From Arthrobacter sp. ATA002 (GTDB taxonomy: Bacteria > Actinomycetota > Actinomycetes > Actinomycetales > Micrococcaceae): a DNA stretch of 64,000 bases. Positions 43,849 through 53,400 of the stretch are shown here, piece by piece (within the stretch, counting starts at the first letter, position 1; every line of letters starts with the position of its first letter). A program made the translations under genes and the position numbers. The stretch covers positions 2,542,001 through 2,606,000 of the forward strand of contig NZ_CP114015.1 of assembly GCF_026898095.1 (NCBI RefSeq), in the 5' to 3' direction. Below the pieces are notes generated by a model that was not told the DNA's origin, did no database searches, and worked only from the letters and a program-made list of their open reading frames with translations.

Positions 43849-44009
43849 GGGCTACTGGGGCTCCCCCTCGGATCCCTTGTACAGATAACGGGGCTATGGG
43901 GGCTCCCCTCGGATCCCTCGTACAGATAACGGGGCTATTCGGGCGTTGTGGACCCGTTATCTGTACAAGCGATTCCAGCAAGACCCGTTATCTGTACAAA
44001 CGATTCCGG
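43849..44009. repeat. Four-copy repeat cluster between convergent parC and copA
   Basis: The core TTGTACAGATAACGGG occurs at about 43877 and, with one change, at 43919; its reverse complement CCCGTTATCTGTACAA occurs at 43953 and 43985. The first two lie in a 43-base direct repeat that includes GGCTCCCC(C)TCGGATCCC; the last two lie in a 32-base direct repeat ending CGATTCC. Opposed copies could pair into a long hairpin. Both flanking genes end here, so a terminator or REP-like role is possible; a mobile origin is also possible. Confidence 0.75.
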
Positions 44010-44044
44010 TCACACCCTGCGGACGCTGCAGAAACCGGCCCTGC

Positions 44045-46497
44045 CTACGCGTGCTGCTTGCCGAAGTTGCGCAGCCGCAGGGAGTTACCCACGACGAGCA
44101 CGGAGCTGGCGGCCATGGCGGCGCCGGCGATCATCGGGTTCAGCAGCCCCAGAGCGGCCACCGGAATACCGACCGCGTTGTAGAAGAAGGCCCAGAACAG
44201 GTTCGTCTTGATGGTGCCCAGCGTGCGCCGGGACAGCTCGATGGCCGTGGCCACCTGGCCCAGATCATTGCCCATCACGGTCAGGTCAGCCGCTTCAATG
44301 GCGACGTCGGTGCCCGACCCCATGGCGATGCCCAGGTCCGCCTGCGCAAGTGCCGGAGCGTCATTCACGCCGTCACCGGCCATCGCCACAGTGGCCCCTT
44401 CGGCCTGGAACCGCTTGACGGCTTCCACTTTGCCCTCCGGACGGACATCGGCGAGGACATCTTCCGGGGCGATCCCGACGGCGTCGGCCACCTTGGCGGC
44501 CACCACCGCATTGTCTCCGGTAAGCAGCACAGGCCGCAGGCCCAGGGACCGCAGCCGCGCAATGGCAGCTACTGATCCCGGCTTGAGATTGTCCTGCAGG
44601 CTGATGATGCCGGCAGCCCGGCCGTCCACGGCCACCAGGACCGCCGTGGATCCGGCATCCTGTTCGGCCCGCAGCAGCGTCCAGGCATCGCCGGGCAGGT
44701 GAATCCCGTTATCCTCCAGCCAGCCGGGGCGCCCGGCGACGACGGTGCGGCCGTCCACGGTCCCGCGGACCCCGCCGCCGGGGGCCGAGTCGAACCCGGT
44801 CACCGGAGTCAGCGCGCCGCCGGACGCTGCGTCACGGGCAGCAGCGGCGATGGCGACGGCGATCGGGTGCTCCCCGCCGCTTCCACGGATCCTGCCAGCT
44901 GCAGCAGTTCTTGTTCCGCCGCGGTTTTGTCGGCCTGCGAAGTCCCGGCGGCTGCCGTTTCGAAGGCCAGGGTCCGGACTACGGACAGCCGGCCGTCGGT
45001 GACCGTGCCGGTCTTGTCCAGCACGATGGTGTCCACGGTGCGGGTATCCTCCAGCACCTGCGGGCCCTTGATCAGGATGCCCAGCTGGGCGCCGCGTCCG
45101 GTGCCGGTCAGCAAACCCACGGGAGTGGCCAGGCCCAGGGCACAGGGGCATGCGATCACCAGGACGGCGACGGCGGCGGTAAAGGCTGCCTGCAGGTCTC
45201 CGGCGAAGACCAGCCACAGCACGAAGGTGAGCACGGCAATGACCAGCACGATGGGGACAAAGACAGCGCTGATCCGGTCCGCCAGCCTTGCGATCGGTGC
45301 CTTGCCGGACTGGGCGTCGCTCACCAGCCGGCCCATTTGGGCGAGGGTGGTTTCGCTGCCCACGCGGGTGGCGGTGACCAGCAGCCGGCCGGAGGTGTTG
45401 ACCGTGGCACCGGTGACGGTGTCCCCCGGACCCACTTCGGCCGGAACGGATTCGCCGGTAACCAGCGATGCGTCCACGGCCGAGTGCCCCTCGGTGACAA
45501 CGCCGTCGGTGGCAATCTTTTCACCGGGGCGAACCACAATGACGTCGCCCACTGCGAGGTCGCCGGCCGGAACCCGAACCTCGGTGCCATTGCGCAGTAC
45601 CGTAGCATCCTTGGCGCCCAGGCTGAGCAGGGCCTTCAGCGCATCACCGGCGCGGGCCTTGGCGTTGGCCTCCAGGTACCTGCCCAGCAGCAGGAAGGTC
45701 ACCACCACGGCGGCAACTTCGAAGTAGAGGTTCGCATGGCCGCTGTCGGTCATGCCGGGCATCTCCGTCATGCCGGCGTGGGCCGTCAGTGACGGATCAG
45801 TCAGGAGGGTTCCCAGCGAGAACAGGTAGGACGCGGTCACGCCCAGGGACACGAGGGTGTCCATGGTCGAGGCGAAGTGCCGGGCGTTGACGGCAGCGGC
45901 GCGGTGGAAGGGCCACGCGGACCACGTGACCACCGGCAGGGAGAGCAGTGCGGCGAACCAGCCCCAGTTACTGAACTGCAGGGCCGGGATCATGGAGACG
46001 AGGAACACCGGAACGGTCAGCACAGCGGCGAGGATCAACCGGGGGCGCAGGGCGGCGGCCGTTCCGCCGTGGGCCATGTGGTCCTCACCGGTGCGTTCGG
46101 AGCCGGCGTGTTCAAAGCCGGCGTGTTCGGAGCCGGCGTGTTCGAACGGCTCCGCGGCGGGCTGCCCGTGGCCGGAACTATCGTGTCCGCCGTGCCCGGC
46201 GCCGTCGTGCGTTTGAGCAGGCCGCGCGTTGCCGTCGACCCGCGACGATCCTGCGGGGCGCACCAGCCGGGCCTTATAGCCCGCCGAGTCCACGGCCTGC
46301 AGGATTTGCTCGTCAGTTACGCTGTCGGGGACACGTACCCGCGCGGATTCCAGCGGAAGGTTGACCGTGGCTTCAACGCCGTCGATCTTTCCCAGTTTTC
46401 GCTCCACCCGGCCCACGCACGAAGCGCAGGTCATGCCCTCAACCTTCAGGTCGATGACCCGCTGCTGCGGCTGCTGGAGCAGTTTGTCGGTGCTCAT
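44045..46497 (-). CDS. copA: Copper-translocating P1B-type ATPase (one frameshift)
   Basis: Cu+ exporter of the inner membrane. The N-terminal metal-binding domain has GMTCASC at about residues 20-26. A His-rich loop (about 95-145; many H, with SEHAG/FEHAG repeats) precedes the membrane domain. Core motifs are the actuator TGES (LVTGESVPAE), the membrane CPC (VIACPCALGLATP), DKTGT (IVLDKTGTVTDG) and the nucleotide-domain HP (EHPIAVAIAAA), then GDGVNDAPAL. The frame breaks after SVEAAG: CCCC at 44872-44875 (plus strand) needs one more C. Restored length about 817 aa. It is the last gene of csoR-copZ-copA, all minus strand; CsoR operators lie upstream of csoR. Confidence 0.95.
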
Positions 46498-46578
46498 GCG
46501 TCTGCTGTCCTTCCAAGGTATTGCGGTGCGGGCGCTGCCCGCGGGGTGCGGGGTTCCACCTCAGCGGAACCTTCCCGC

Positions 46579-46800
46579 TTAGGCGGAGGGTTCCACCACG
46601 AGGTAGCCTGCCTCGGCCACGGCTTCGCCGAGTTCAACGGGCGAAAGGCTCCGGCTGGAGGTGACGACGGCGGTGGAGACGCCGCCGGCGTTCAGGTCGA
46701 CACTGACGCCGTCGACGCCGTCGAGGGCTTCGAGTTCTTCCGTGACGGACGCGACGCAGTGGCCGCAGGTCATGCCGGAGATGTTCAGAGTGGTTTCCAT
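46579..46800 (-). CDS. copZ: CopZ-type copper chaperone
   Basis: Small ferredoxin-like heavy-metal-binding protein of 73 aa with the CxxC motif in ISGMTCGHCVASV and typical ends (VDLNAGG, VEAGYLVV-type C-terminus AEAGYLVVEPSA). It carries Cu+ in the cytoplasm to CopA. The open frame extends 62 codons upstream but those lie over csoR in another frame; the ATG at 46800 with AAGGAAG eight bases upstream is right. It sits between csoR and copA in the same direction, 82 bases and 81 bases from each, and is expected to share the CsoR-controlled transcript. Confidence 0.93.
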   Translation of the reverse strand: METTLNISGMTCGHCVASVTEELEALDGVDGVSVDLNAGGVSTAVVTSSRSLSPVELGEAVAEAGYLVVEPSA

Positions 46801-46882
46801 GGGGTTCTTCCTTCGTTCGCGGGTCGGGTTGACCATTCGGTCCGGGGCCGCGGGGATGGGGCCGCCGGTTCGGTGCGGCGGC

Positions 46883-47281
46883 TCAGCGCAGGAGGCGGCC
46901 GATGGCATCGGTGGCTTCCTGGACCTTTGCCTGCACCAGTTCAGGGTTGCCGGTGGCGTCTGCCTCACGGGCAGCGCCCACCACACAGTGCGAGATATGG
47001 TCCTGGACCAGGCCCAGGCTCACGGCATGCAGCGCCTTGTTGATGGCGGCCACCTGGGTCAGGATGTCGATGCAGTACTTGTCATCCTCAACCATGCGGG
47101 CAATCCCGCGGACCTGTCCCTCAATGCGCCGGAGCCGCTTAAGATAGGCCTCTTTGTCGGTGGCGTAACCGTGGGCACCGGTGTGGTCATGGTCAGCGAA
47201 GGGATTCTGCCCGACGCCCGGCACTTCGGCCGCGACGTCCTTCGCGGGGCCGGCAACGGCCTCTTCCCGGATTGTGTCCAT
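46883..47281 (-). CDS. csoR: CsoR-type copper-sensing repressor
   Basis: All-helical repressor of 132 aa (from the ATG at 47281, which has AGGAGC at proper distance). The Cu+ ligands Cys-His-Cys are visible as DDKYCIDILTQ, QDHISHCVV: C, H and C at the spacing known from Mycobacterium tuberculosis CsoR. The start of the family domain reads YLKRLRRIEGQVRGIARMVE. A His-containing N-terminal tail (FADHDHTGAHGYATDK) is longer than in the family. When copper is bound the repressor leaves DNA and allows copZ-copA expression. Two palindromes just upstream (47313-47355) are the expected operators, so the operon regulates itself. Confidence 0.94.
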   Translation of the reverse strand: MDTIREEAVAGPAKDVAAEVPGVGQNPFADHDHTGAHGYATDKEAYLKRLRRIEGQVRGIARMVEDDKYCIDILTQVAAINKALHAVSLGLVQDHISHCVVGAAREADATGNPELVQAKVQEATDAIGRLLR

Positions 47282-47312
47282 ATCCGCTCCTAGCTCTCGA
47301 TCTCTTCCAAAC

Positions 47313-47355
47313 ATATACCCCCTCAGGGTATGTCGTCAAGTACCCCCTGGGGGTA
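47313..47355. promoter_or_regulatory. Two CsoR-type operators upstream of csoR
   Basis: TACCCCCTGGGGGTA at 47341-47355 is a perfect dyad around its central T, and ATACCCCCTCAGGGTAT at 47315-47331 is a near-perfect one; both fit the G/C-run palindrome bound by CsoR. They lie 32-74 bases upstream of the csoR ATG and probably overlap its promoter. The two dyads are spaced about 25 bases centre to centre. Confidence 0.8.
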
Positions 47356-47408
47356 TTGCTCGAAGCCAGCCGGCCCGCCTGCCACGTCCCACCTAGGTCC
47401 GGCTCTGC

Positions 47409-47798
47409 CTACGGAAGCCCCCGCTCGGCGTCGCTGCGCAGGATGCAGAACTCGTTGCCTTCCGGGTCCGCCAGCACCACCCACCCTTTACCGTCCGCCG
47501 TGCGCCGGTCGTCCACCTCTCGGGCACCCAGCCCCAGCAACCGCTCAAGTTCCCGGTCCCGGGTGCCCGCGGCCGGCTTCAAATCCAGGTGCACCCGGTT
47601 CTTGACCCGCTTGGCATCCGGGACCTCAATGAACAGCAGCCGCTGGCTGCCGTCCCCGGAGAAGATCATGCACTCTTCATCGCCGGGACGGTTCGGGTCC
47701 TCCGGGTCATCGTGGAAACCGAGCACTTCGCACCAGAAAACCGACTGGGCAAAGGCGTTGAGGCTGTCAAAGGACGTGTGCGAAATTATGGCCGACAT
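47409..47798 (-). CDS. VOC family protein
   Basis: Glyoxalase-fold protein of 129 aa. The first module reads DSLNAFAQSVFWCEVLGFHDDP, and the second reads VHLDLKPAAGTRDREL, GLGAREVDD and WVVLADPEGNEFCILRSD, with the His and Glu metal ligands at the usual ends of the strands. It is closest in style to the glyoxalase-like domain group with the DPEGNEFC end. Function unknown. It lies between csoR's control region and the SRPBCC gene, converging on neither; its own promoter must lie in the 47800-47850 gap. Confidence 0.88.
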   Translation of the reverse strand: MSAIISHTSFDSLNAFAQSVFWCEVLGFHDDPEDPNRPGDEECMIFSGDGSQRLLFIEVPDAKRVKNRVHLDLKPAAGTRDRELERLLGLGAREVDDRRTADGKGWVVLADPEGNEFCILRSDAERGLP

Positions 47799-47849
47799 GA
47801 CGGTCAGCGTAACCGGAACCCGGCCGGGAGTGCCTGTGCAAGGATGCCG

Positions 47850-48038
47850 ATGAACGCTGAGACCGAACTGCTCCTCGCCGGTCCGCGGGGACGCCGCATG
47901 TGCCTGCAGATCACCGCGGTGCTGGACCCGGCCGTCGAAGGACGACGACGCGTGCCCGCCTGCCGCTGCAAGGCAGCCGGTGTCCGGTTCAAGAACCGGA
48001 CAGCGCGATTCGGGGCCGGCCCGTGCTGGTGCGTTTGA
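47850..48038 (+). CDS. Small ORF with good ribosome-binding site; possible gene remnant
   Basis: An open frame of 62 codons, ATG at 47850, with AAGGA nine bases upstream. The first half reads MNAETELLLAGPRGRRMCLQ then ITAVLDPAVEG, a start I recall from larger hypothetical proteins of Arthrobacter relatives (pattern ELLaGPRGRRlCLE). The second half is basic and Cys-rich (RRVPACRCKAAGVRF, GPCWCV) and unlike it, so the protein may be truncated by a frame change or deletion, or this may be a real small protein. It lies 23 bases before the SRPBCC gene, same strand. Confidence 0.4.
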   Translation: MNAETELLLAGPRGRRMCLQITAVLDPAVEGRRRVPACRCKAAGVRFKNRTARFGAGPCWCV

Positions 48039-48061
48039 GATGGGTGCGTTAGGCTCCGGCC

Positions 48062-48535
48062 ATGCCCCTGACCAGCCGTTCGCTCTCCGCTTCCCGGGAG
48101 GCCGTGCACCTGATCTGGTTGCTGCCCGTCTCCCCGGCCCGTGTGTGGTGGGGGCTTACGGATCCGGCGGCCCTGCCGCAGTGGATCGGAACCGTCACCT
48201 CCGGCGAATTCGCCGCCGGCAGTGCCGTGACGGTGCAGCACGCCGAGAACTATTCCTGCATCAGCACAGTCCTGGACTGCACACCGGAAGCGCTGCTGGC
48301 CATGACCTGGGAATTCCCGGACGAGCCGCTCTCGCATCTGCGCATCACGCTCACGCCGGACGGAACCTTCACCCGCCTGGATCTCACGCATGAGGGACTC
48401 GGAGCGGAAACGGCCAACTATTTAACCGGGTGGCACACGCATCTGCTGTACCTCGAAGACCTGCTCCGGGGCTGTCCACGGCCCATGGCCGAGTTCTGGC
48501 CGACCTATGAGGGAATTGCTTCGCATCTAAGCTGA
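48062..48535 (+). CDS. SRPBCC (START/AHSA1-like) family protein
   Basis: Protein of 157 aa with the helix-grip fold: N-terminal REAVHLIWLLPVSPARVWWGL and TDPAALPQWIG (the typical V-W-x-x-L-T-x-P-x-x-L-x-x-W pattern), GEFAAGSAVTV, and the C-terminal helix region THEGLGAETANYLTGWHTHL. The AHSA1-like group binds hydrophobic ligands or Hsp90 and sometimes acts with an ArsR regulator; here no ArsR is adjacent. Ligand unknown. Ends 159 bases before the MntR-like gene; that gap shows no gene. Confidence 0.88.
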   Translation: MPLTSRSLSASREAVHLIWLLPVSPARVWWGLTDPAALPQWIGTVTSGEFAAGSAVTVQHAENYSCISTVLDCTPEALLAMTWEFPDEPLSHLRITLTPDGTFTRLDLTHEGLGAETANYLTGWHTHLLYLEDLLRGCPRPMAEFWPTYEGIASHLS

Positions 48536-48694
48536 GCCAGGCACCGGGCGCCGCTTCTGGCCTACCGTATGTACTCCAGTCATGCCCGGCCGCGGCGGAC
48601 GCGCCGCCCACGCGCCCGGGAGCCGGCGTCCGGGAGAAGTCCGGAGGCCGCCGGATGCCGGGCCCGCCGACCCGCCGTCACGTAGGGTGGAGGG

Positions 48695-49414
48695 GTGGGT
48701 ACCAATTCGCTTTCAGCCGCATCCGAGGACTACCTCAAGGTCATCTGGACCGCACAGGAATGGACCGATGCGCCGGTCACGGTTTCTGCCCTGTCCGCAC
48801 ACGTGGGGAATTCGCCGTCGTCGGTCTCCGAAGCCGTCAAGAAATTGACCGCCCAGGGGCTGCTCACCCATGCGCGCTACGGTTCCATCGCACTGACGGA
48901 GGAAGGAACCCGGGAAGCGGTGGCCATGGTGCGCCGGCACCGGCTGATCGAGACTTTCCTGGTGGAGTATCTGGACTACGGCTGGGACGAGGTACATGAC
49001 GAAGCCGAGCATCTGGAGCACGCGGTTTCCGACAAGCTGGTCAATGCCTTGGACCGCCGCCTGGGCTATCCCGTGCGCGACCCGCACGGAGATCCCATCC
49101 CCACTCGGGACGGCAGCTTTCCGCCGCTCGCCGCCGTGCGGCTCAACGGCTGCGAGCCGGGCAGCGTCGTGACAATTGCCCGGGTCGCGGACGCCGATCC
49201 GGAACTGCTGCGGTATCTGGCCGGATTGGGACTGCACCTGGACGTCCGGGTGCATGTGCTTTCACGCCAAGCCTATGCCGGAACCCTCACGGTGGCGGCA
49301 AACGGGAAACAGCTGGAGCTGGGCCTTCCGGCCGCGCAGTCCATTTGGGTCCTTCCGGCGCCTGCCACGGAGGGCCTGCCTGCCCCCGCCGCGGAGGGCA
49401 GCCGGCAGGGCTGA
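48695..49414 (+). CDS. MntR-like metal-dependent repressor (DtxR family)
   Basis: Iron-dependent/Mn-dependent repressor of 239 aa, GTG start. The winged helix reads PVTVSALSAHVGNSPSSVSE and AVKKLTAQGLLTHARYGSIAL; the dimerisation and metal domain has VHDEAEHLEHAVSD. At the positions equal to DtxR Met10 and Cys102 it has Asp (EDYLKVIW) and Glu (DEAEHLEH), which is the MntR arrangement, so Mn2+ is the more likely effector. The C-terminal SH3-like domain follows (about 140-220). The last 20 residues are low-complexity and come from a 24-base duplication. It would repress manganese uptake genes; none lie in the window. Confidence 0.9.
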   Translation: MGTNSLSAASEDYLKVIWTAQEWTDAPVTVSALSAHVGNSPSSVSEAVKKLTAQGLLTHARYGSIALTEEGTREAVAMVRRHRLIETFLVEYLDYGWDEVHDEAEHLEHAVSDKLVNALDRRLGYPVRDPHGDPIPTRDGSFPPLAAVRLNGCEPGSVVTIARVADADPELLRYLAGLGLHLDVRVHVLSRQAYAGTLTVAANGKQLELGLPAAQSIWVLPAPATEGLPAPAAEGSRQG

Positions 49415-49444
49415 GCGCTGGGCAGCCGGCAGGGCTGAGCGCTG
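49398..49444. repeat. 24-base tandem duplication across the MntR-like stop codon
   Basis: The unit GCAGCCGGCAGGGCTGAGCGCTG plus one base occurs at 49398-49420 and again at 49422-49444, with a third partial copy (GCAGCCGG) after it. The first copy holds the last codons and stop of the regulator; the second is non-coding. It looks like a recent tandem duplication. Confidence 0.75.
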
Positions 49445-49453
49445 CGCAGCCGG

Positions 49454-50448
49454 TTACGGCAGTACGTGCAGGTCGAACACCACTTCACGGTAGGTGGGCG
49501 CGTAGCCCAGGCGTTCATAGAGCCCGAGCGCACCGGACGGATTCTCGGTGTCCACGCCCAGGCCCGCCCGCTCCATCCCCGCGGCCTTGTACCGGCGCAT
49601 GGCCTCACCGAGCATGGCCGGCGCCAGGCCCAGGCCCCGGTAGTTCCGGCGGACGCCGAGCAGTTCGGTGTACCCCTCCGTGTAGCCGTTGAGTTTCTGG
49701 CCCTCCGGATCGTAGGAGGCAATGTTGTAGCCGGCGATTTCCCCTGTGGCGGTGTCCATGACCGCGAAGGTCCAGTCCGCCCGGAAATGCGGGTGCTCCA
49801 CATTGTGCCGCCAGCGTTCGGCGTCGCGCTCCTCGCTCCCCCAGTGGTCCTGGAAGACCTCGTTGTGGGCCAGGCGCAGCGCCTCGGAAATGTCTTCGTT
49901 GAAGGTCACGTATTCCAGGCCGTCCGGCAGCGTGGAGTCGGGCATGTCCGCGTCCAGCGGCCGGCTCATCTCGGTGAAGTAACGCACCACTGACGCGTTG
50001 GCGGCGTGGAACAGCGCCACATGGGAGATGTTGTCCTCCTCCGCCATGAACCGCAGGAGGCCCTTCTCATGGCCGGTTTCCAGCAGCCGCTCCCGGGCGC
50101 GCTGCTGCTGCCAGCGCAGCAGGGCAGTGCCGATGCCGCGGCGGCGCCACTGCGGGTCCACTCCCCGGCGCCGTGGATCTTGTCCGACCCCTCGGTCCGG
50201 ACCAGGTATCCGTAGGCGCGCGGCACGCCGTCCCGGTCCAGCCCCAGCAGGGTATCCCGGGCCGGGTCGTCGGAGCTGGCCTCCAGCACATGCTCCAGGT
50301 CTTCACGCTGGTTCACGTAGCCGGGCTTGTCGGCCGCGGCTATACGCCGGATCAGGCCCAGCCAACCGTCGACGTCCTCAGCCGTGATGGCCCGCCAGCG
50401 CAGGCCCGTGCCGGGTCCGGGAATTTCCGGTGGTGTAGAAATGCTCAT
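49454..50448 (-). CDS. Tandem-GNAT acetyltransferase, MshD-like (one frameshift)
   Basis: Protein with two GNAT domains, about 331 aa when restored. Domain 1 (about 15-150) has the acetyl-CoA loop WRRRGIGTALLRWQ; domain 2 (about 170-331) has YRGLGLAPAMLGEAMRRYK and ends GALGLYERLGYAPTYREVVF. This is the layout of mycothiol synthase MshD, but MshD-specific residues cannot be confirmed by eye, so it may be a paralogue. The frame breaks after KIHGAG: CCCC at 50163-50166 (plus strand) needs one more C, giving GVDPQWRRRGIG. The start is MSISTPPEI at 50448. It runs in the same direction as cydDC, 34 bases upstream of nothing but in the next slot; no shared regulation is evident. Confidence 0.87.
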
Positions 50449-50481
50449 TTTTCCACCCTATGACACCGGCGCCGGACACCC

Positions 50482-53400
50482 CTATGCGTGTGACCCGGCG
50501 CATACCGGCTCGCCAAGGACAACCCTGCGGTCGCACCAGGCGGCATCAGCCGGGTTGTGGGTGACCACCACTACGCACTTTCCGCGCAGTCCGGCCGACA
50601 AATCGGCCATCAGCTGCTCCCCCGCTTCCGCGTCCAGGTGGGCGGTGGGCTCGTCCAGGAGAACGACGTCGGCTTCGGTCAGGAGAGCGCGCGCGACGGC
50701 GAGCCGCTGGCGCTGACCGCCGGAGAGGAAATGTCCGCCGGCTCCCACGCGGGTGTCCAGCCCTTCCGGCAGCCCCGCAAGGAACGGCCCCAGCCCGACG
50801 GCATGCAGGGCGGCCGTCATTTCCGCCTCGGTGGGCGCCTGGCTGCGGTCCCGGGCCAGCAGCAGGTTTCCGCGCAGCGACGAATCGAACAGATGCGCCT
50901 CCTGCGGGCACCAGGCCATCCGCCGGGCCGCCGGCGGCAGGTCCGCGGCCGCCTGTCCGTTGATCCGCAGTGAACCTTCCTGCGGAGTGAGGAAGCCCAG
51001 CAGGACACCGAGCAGTGTTGACTTTCCGCTGCCGGAGGGCCCGGTAACGGCCAGCCAGCTGTCCCGGTACAGGTCCAGATCCAAATCCTCGAACACCGGA
51101 GTGCGCTGGCCCGGATAGCTGTAGCTGACCCCGCGCAGCTCGACGGTGTCCACGCCGGAGGCCACCTTGTCCCGGGGACCGGCAGTTTCCTCCGGTTCCA
51201 CGGTGTCGGTGCCCAGCTCCGGCAGCACCTTGTCACCCAGCGCACGCCAGGCCGAGAACTGCTGGATGGAGCCGTTGACGGCCACGAAGGCTTCGATCAG
51301 GGCCAGCTGCATGAGCACGACGACGGCGGCCACCGTCGCCGGCACATTTCCGGCCACGCTGATCATGTACAGGGCGGCCAGCGAGCAGGCCAAAGCCGTG
51401 AGCGCATTGGCCAGGCCCTGCGCCCACGCACTGCGGCGCACGGCAGCGGAGGCCCGTGCATCGAGCTCCTGCTGGCGGGCAAACACCGGCGCGGCGCTGC
51501 TGTTGGCTTCCAGATCCGGCGCGGCCTCGAGCAGGCGGGCCATGGCCGCCATGGACCGGGACTGCAGCCGCACCGTGGCGGCCCGGGCCGCGGAGTCGGC
51601 GCCGAGCGCGATCAGCGGCGCCACCACCAGGCCCACCGCGCAGACCAGGAGCTGCGCGCCGAGGGCTTCGGGCAGCAGCAGGCCGGTGGCGATGCACGCC
51701 GCGACGGCGGTCAGGAACCCGGTCAGCGGCGCAAAAACGACGCGCGGAGCAATGTCCCGCAGCTCATCGACGTCGCCCACCAGGCGTTCCAGGGCCCCGC
51801 CGCCGCGGGCCAGCCGGCGCCACCCTTCAGGCCGCTGCAGCAGTCCGCTCCACAGGCGGATCCGGATGGCGTTGGTGGCCCGGAAAACGGCGTCGTGCAG
51901 GCGCAGGCGCTCCAGGTACCGCAGCACGGCCCGGCCGATGCCGAAGAACCGGACACCGACAATCGCGGTGAGCAGCAGCATGATGGGCGGCTGTTCGTCG
52001 GCCCGGACGATAAGCCAGCCGGACAGCGAGGTGAGGGCCACGGCAAAGAGCGTGGCACCGGTCCCCAACAGCAGTGCCAGCAGGAACTGCTTGCTCCAGG
52101 GCCGCAGGACCATGAGGTTCTTCCACAGCGGCTGGTGCCCGGGGCGGTCACCGGTTTCGGCGGCGTCCTCCTGCCAGCGGACAGGGGCGGGCAGGCCGTC
52201 GGACACACCGCCGCCGGGTGCGGCGCCTGGTGCCGGGGACCCGGCTGCGGCATCCGCCGGCATGCTCCCGGAAACCGCGGCGGCAGCGGACGCAGTGGAT
52301 GCAGCGTCCTCCGGGCCCTCCGCCAGCCCGGAGTCCACGGGAACCAGGCGGTCGGCGACGGCGGCTGCCGCCTGGTCGTGGGCCACCAGCAGCACGGTTA
52401 CAGTACCGCGCAGGTTGTCCAGGGCACGGATCACTGCCGCGGCACTTGCTTCATCAAGATGCGCGGTGGGTTCATCAGCCAGCAGCACGTTCACCTGCGG
52501 CTGGCATGCAACGCGTGCCAGGGCGCGGGCAACGGCGACGCGGCGCTGTTCGCCCGGGCTCAGGTCTGCCGTGCGGGTGTCCAGCAGGTGCAGCGAGTCG
52601 ATGGCGGCGAGCGCGCCGGCTGCCGCCCGGCGTCCTTCCTCTCCCTGGCCGAGGCCCGAGTAGAGGGCGATCTCGTCAGCGGTGTGCTCCTCGACCAGAA
52701 CCGGATGCTGCGGAATCCAGGCGATGCCGGAGCGCCCGACGCCGGTGACAGTGCCTTCCAGCGTGGTGTCGCCGCCGCCGCGGCGCAGCCCGGCGAGGGT
52801 TTCCAGGACCGAGGTCTTGCCGCTGCCGCTGTTTCCGGTGAGGGCGGTGATGCTGCCGGCGGGCACGTCAAAACTGAGCCCGGACACGGCAGGTTGGGGC
52901 CGGCCCGCATAACGGATGGTCAGCCCCGCCACGGAGAGCGCGGCCGGAGGGACCGGTCCCCGGTCCTCCGCCGGGCGGCCGGCCGGCACCAGGGGAACGC
53001 CGGCCGGGGCGTCCAGGACAGCGTTGGTGCGCTTGAGGGCTTCGAGCCCGTCTTCGCTGGCATGGTGGGCCGTGCCCAGGTCGCGCAGCGGCTGGTAGCA
53101 CTCCGGTGCCAGGATCAGGGCCAGCAGGCCCAGCTCCAGGGACATGGAGCCGTTGACCAGGCGCACGCCGATCACCACCGCCACCAGGGCCACGGAAATA
53201 GTGGCGATCAGCTCCAGGGCCAGGGCGGAAAGGAAGGCCACGCGCAGGGTTTCCAGTGTCCGGATGCGGTAGTTTTCCACCACGTCCCGCAGCGCGCGGG
53301 TCTGCGCCCGGGCCCGGCCCAGGCCGACCAGTACCGGCAGCCCCTTGGCCAGTTCCAGCATGTTGTCGGAAAGGCGGTTCAGTGCATCGACGGCGGCGGC

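Noticed and set aside
43849..44009. CRISPR array or parS/oriC-like site
   Set aside because: Copies face both ways, are few, and differ in spacing; no DnaA boxes or cas genes.
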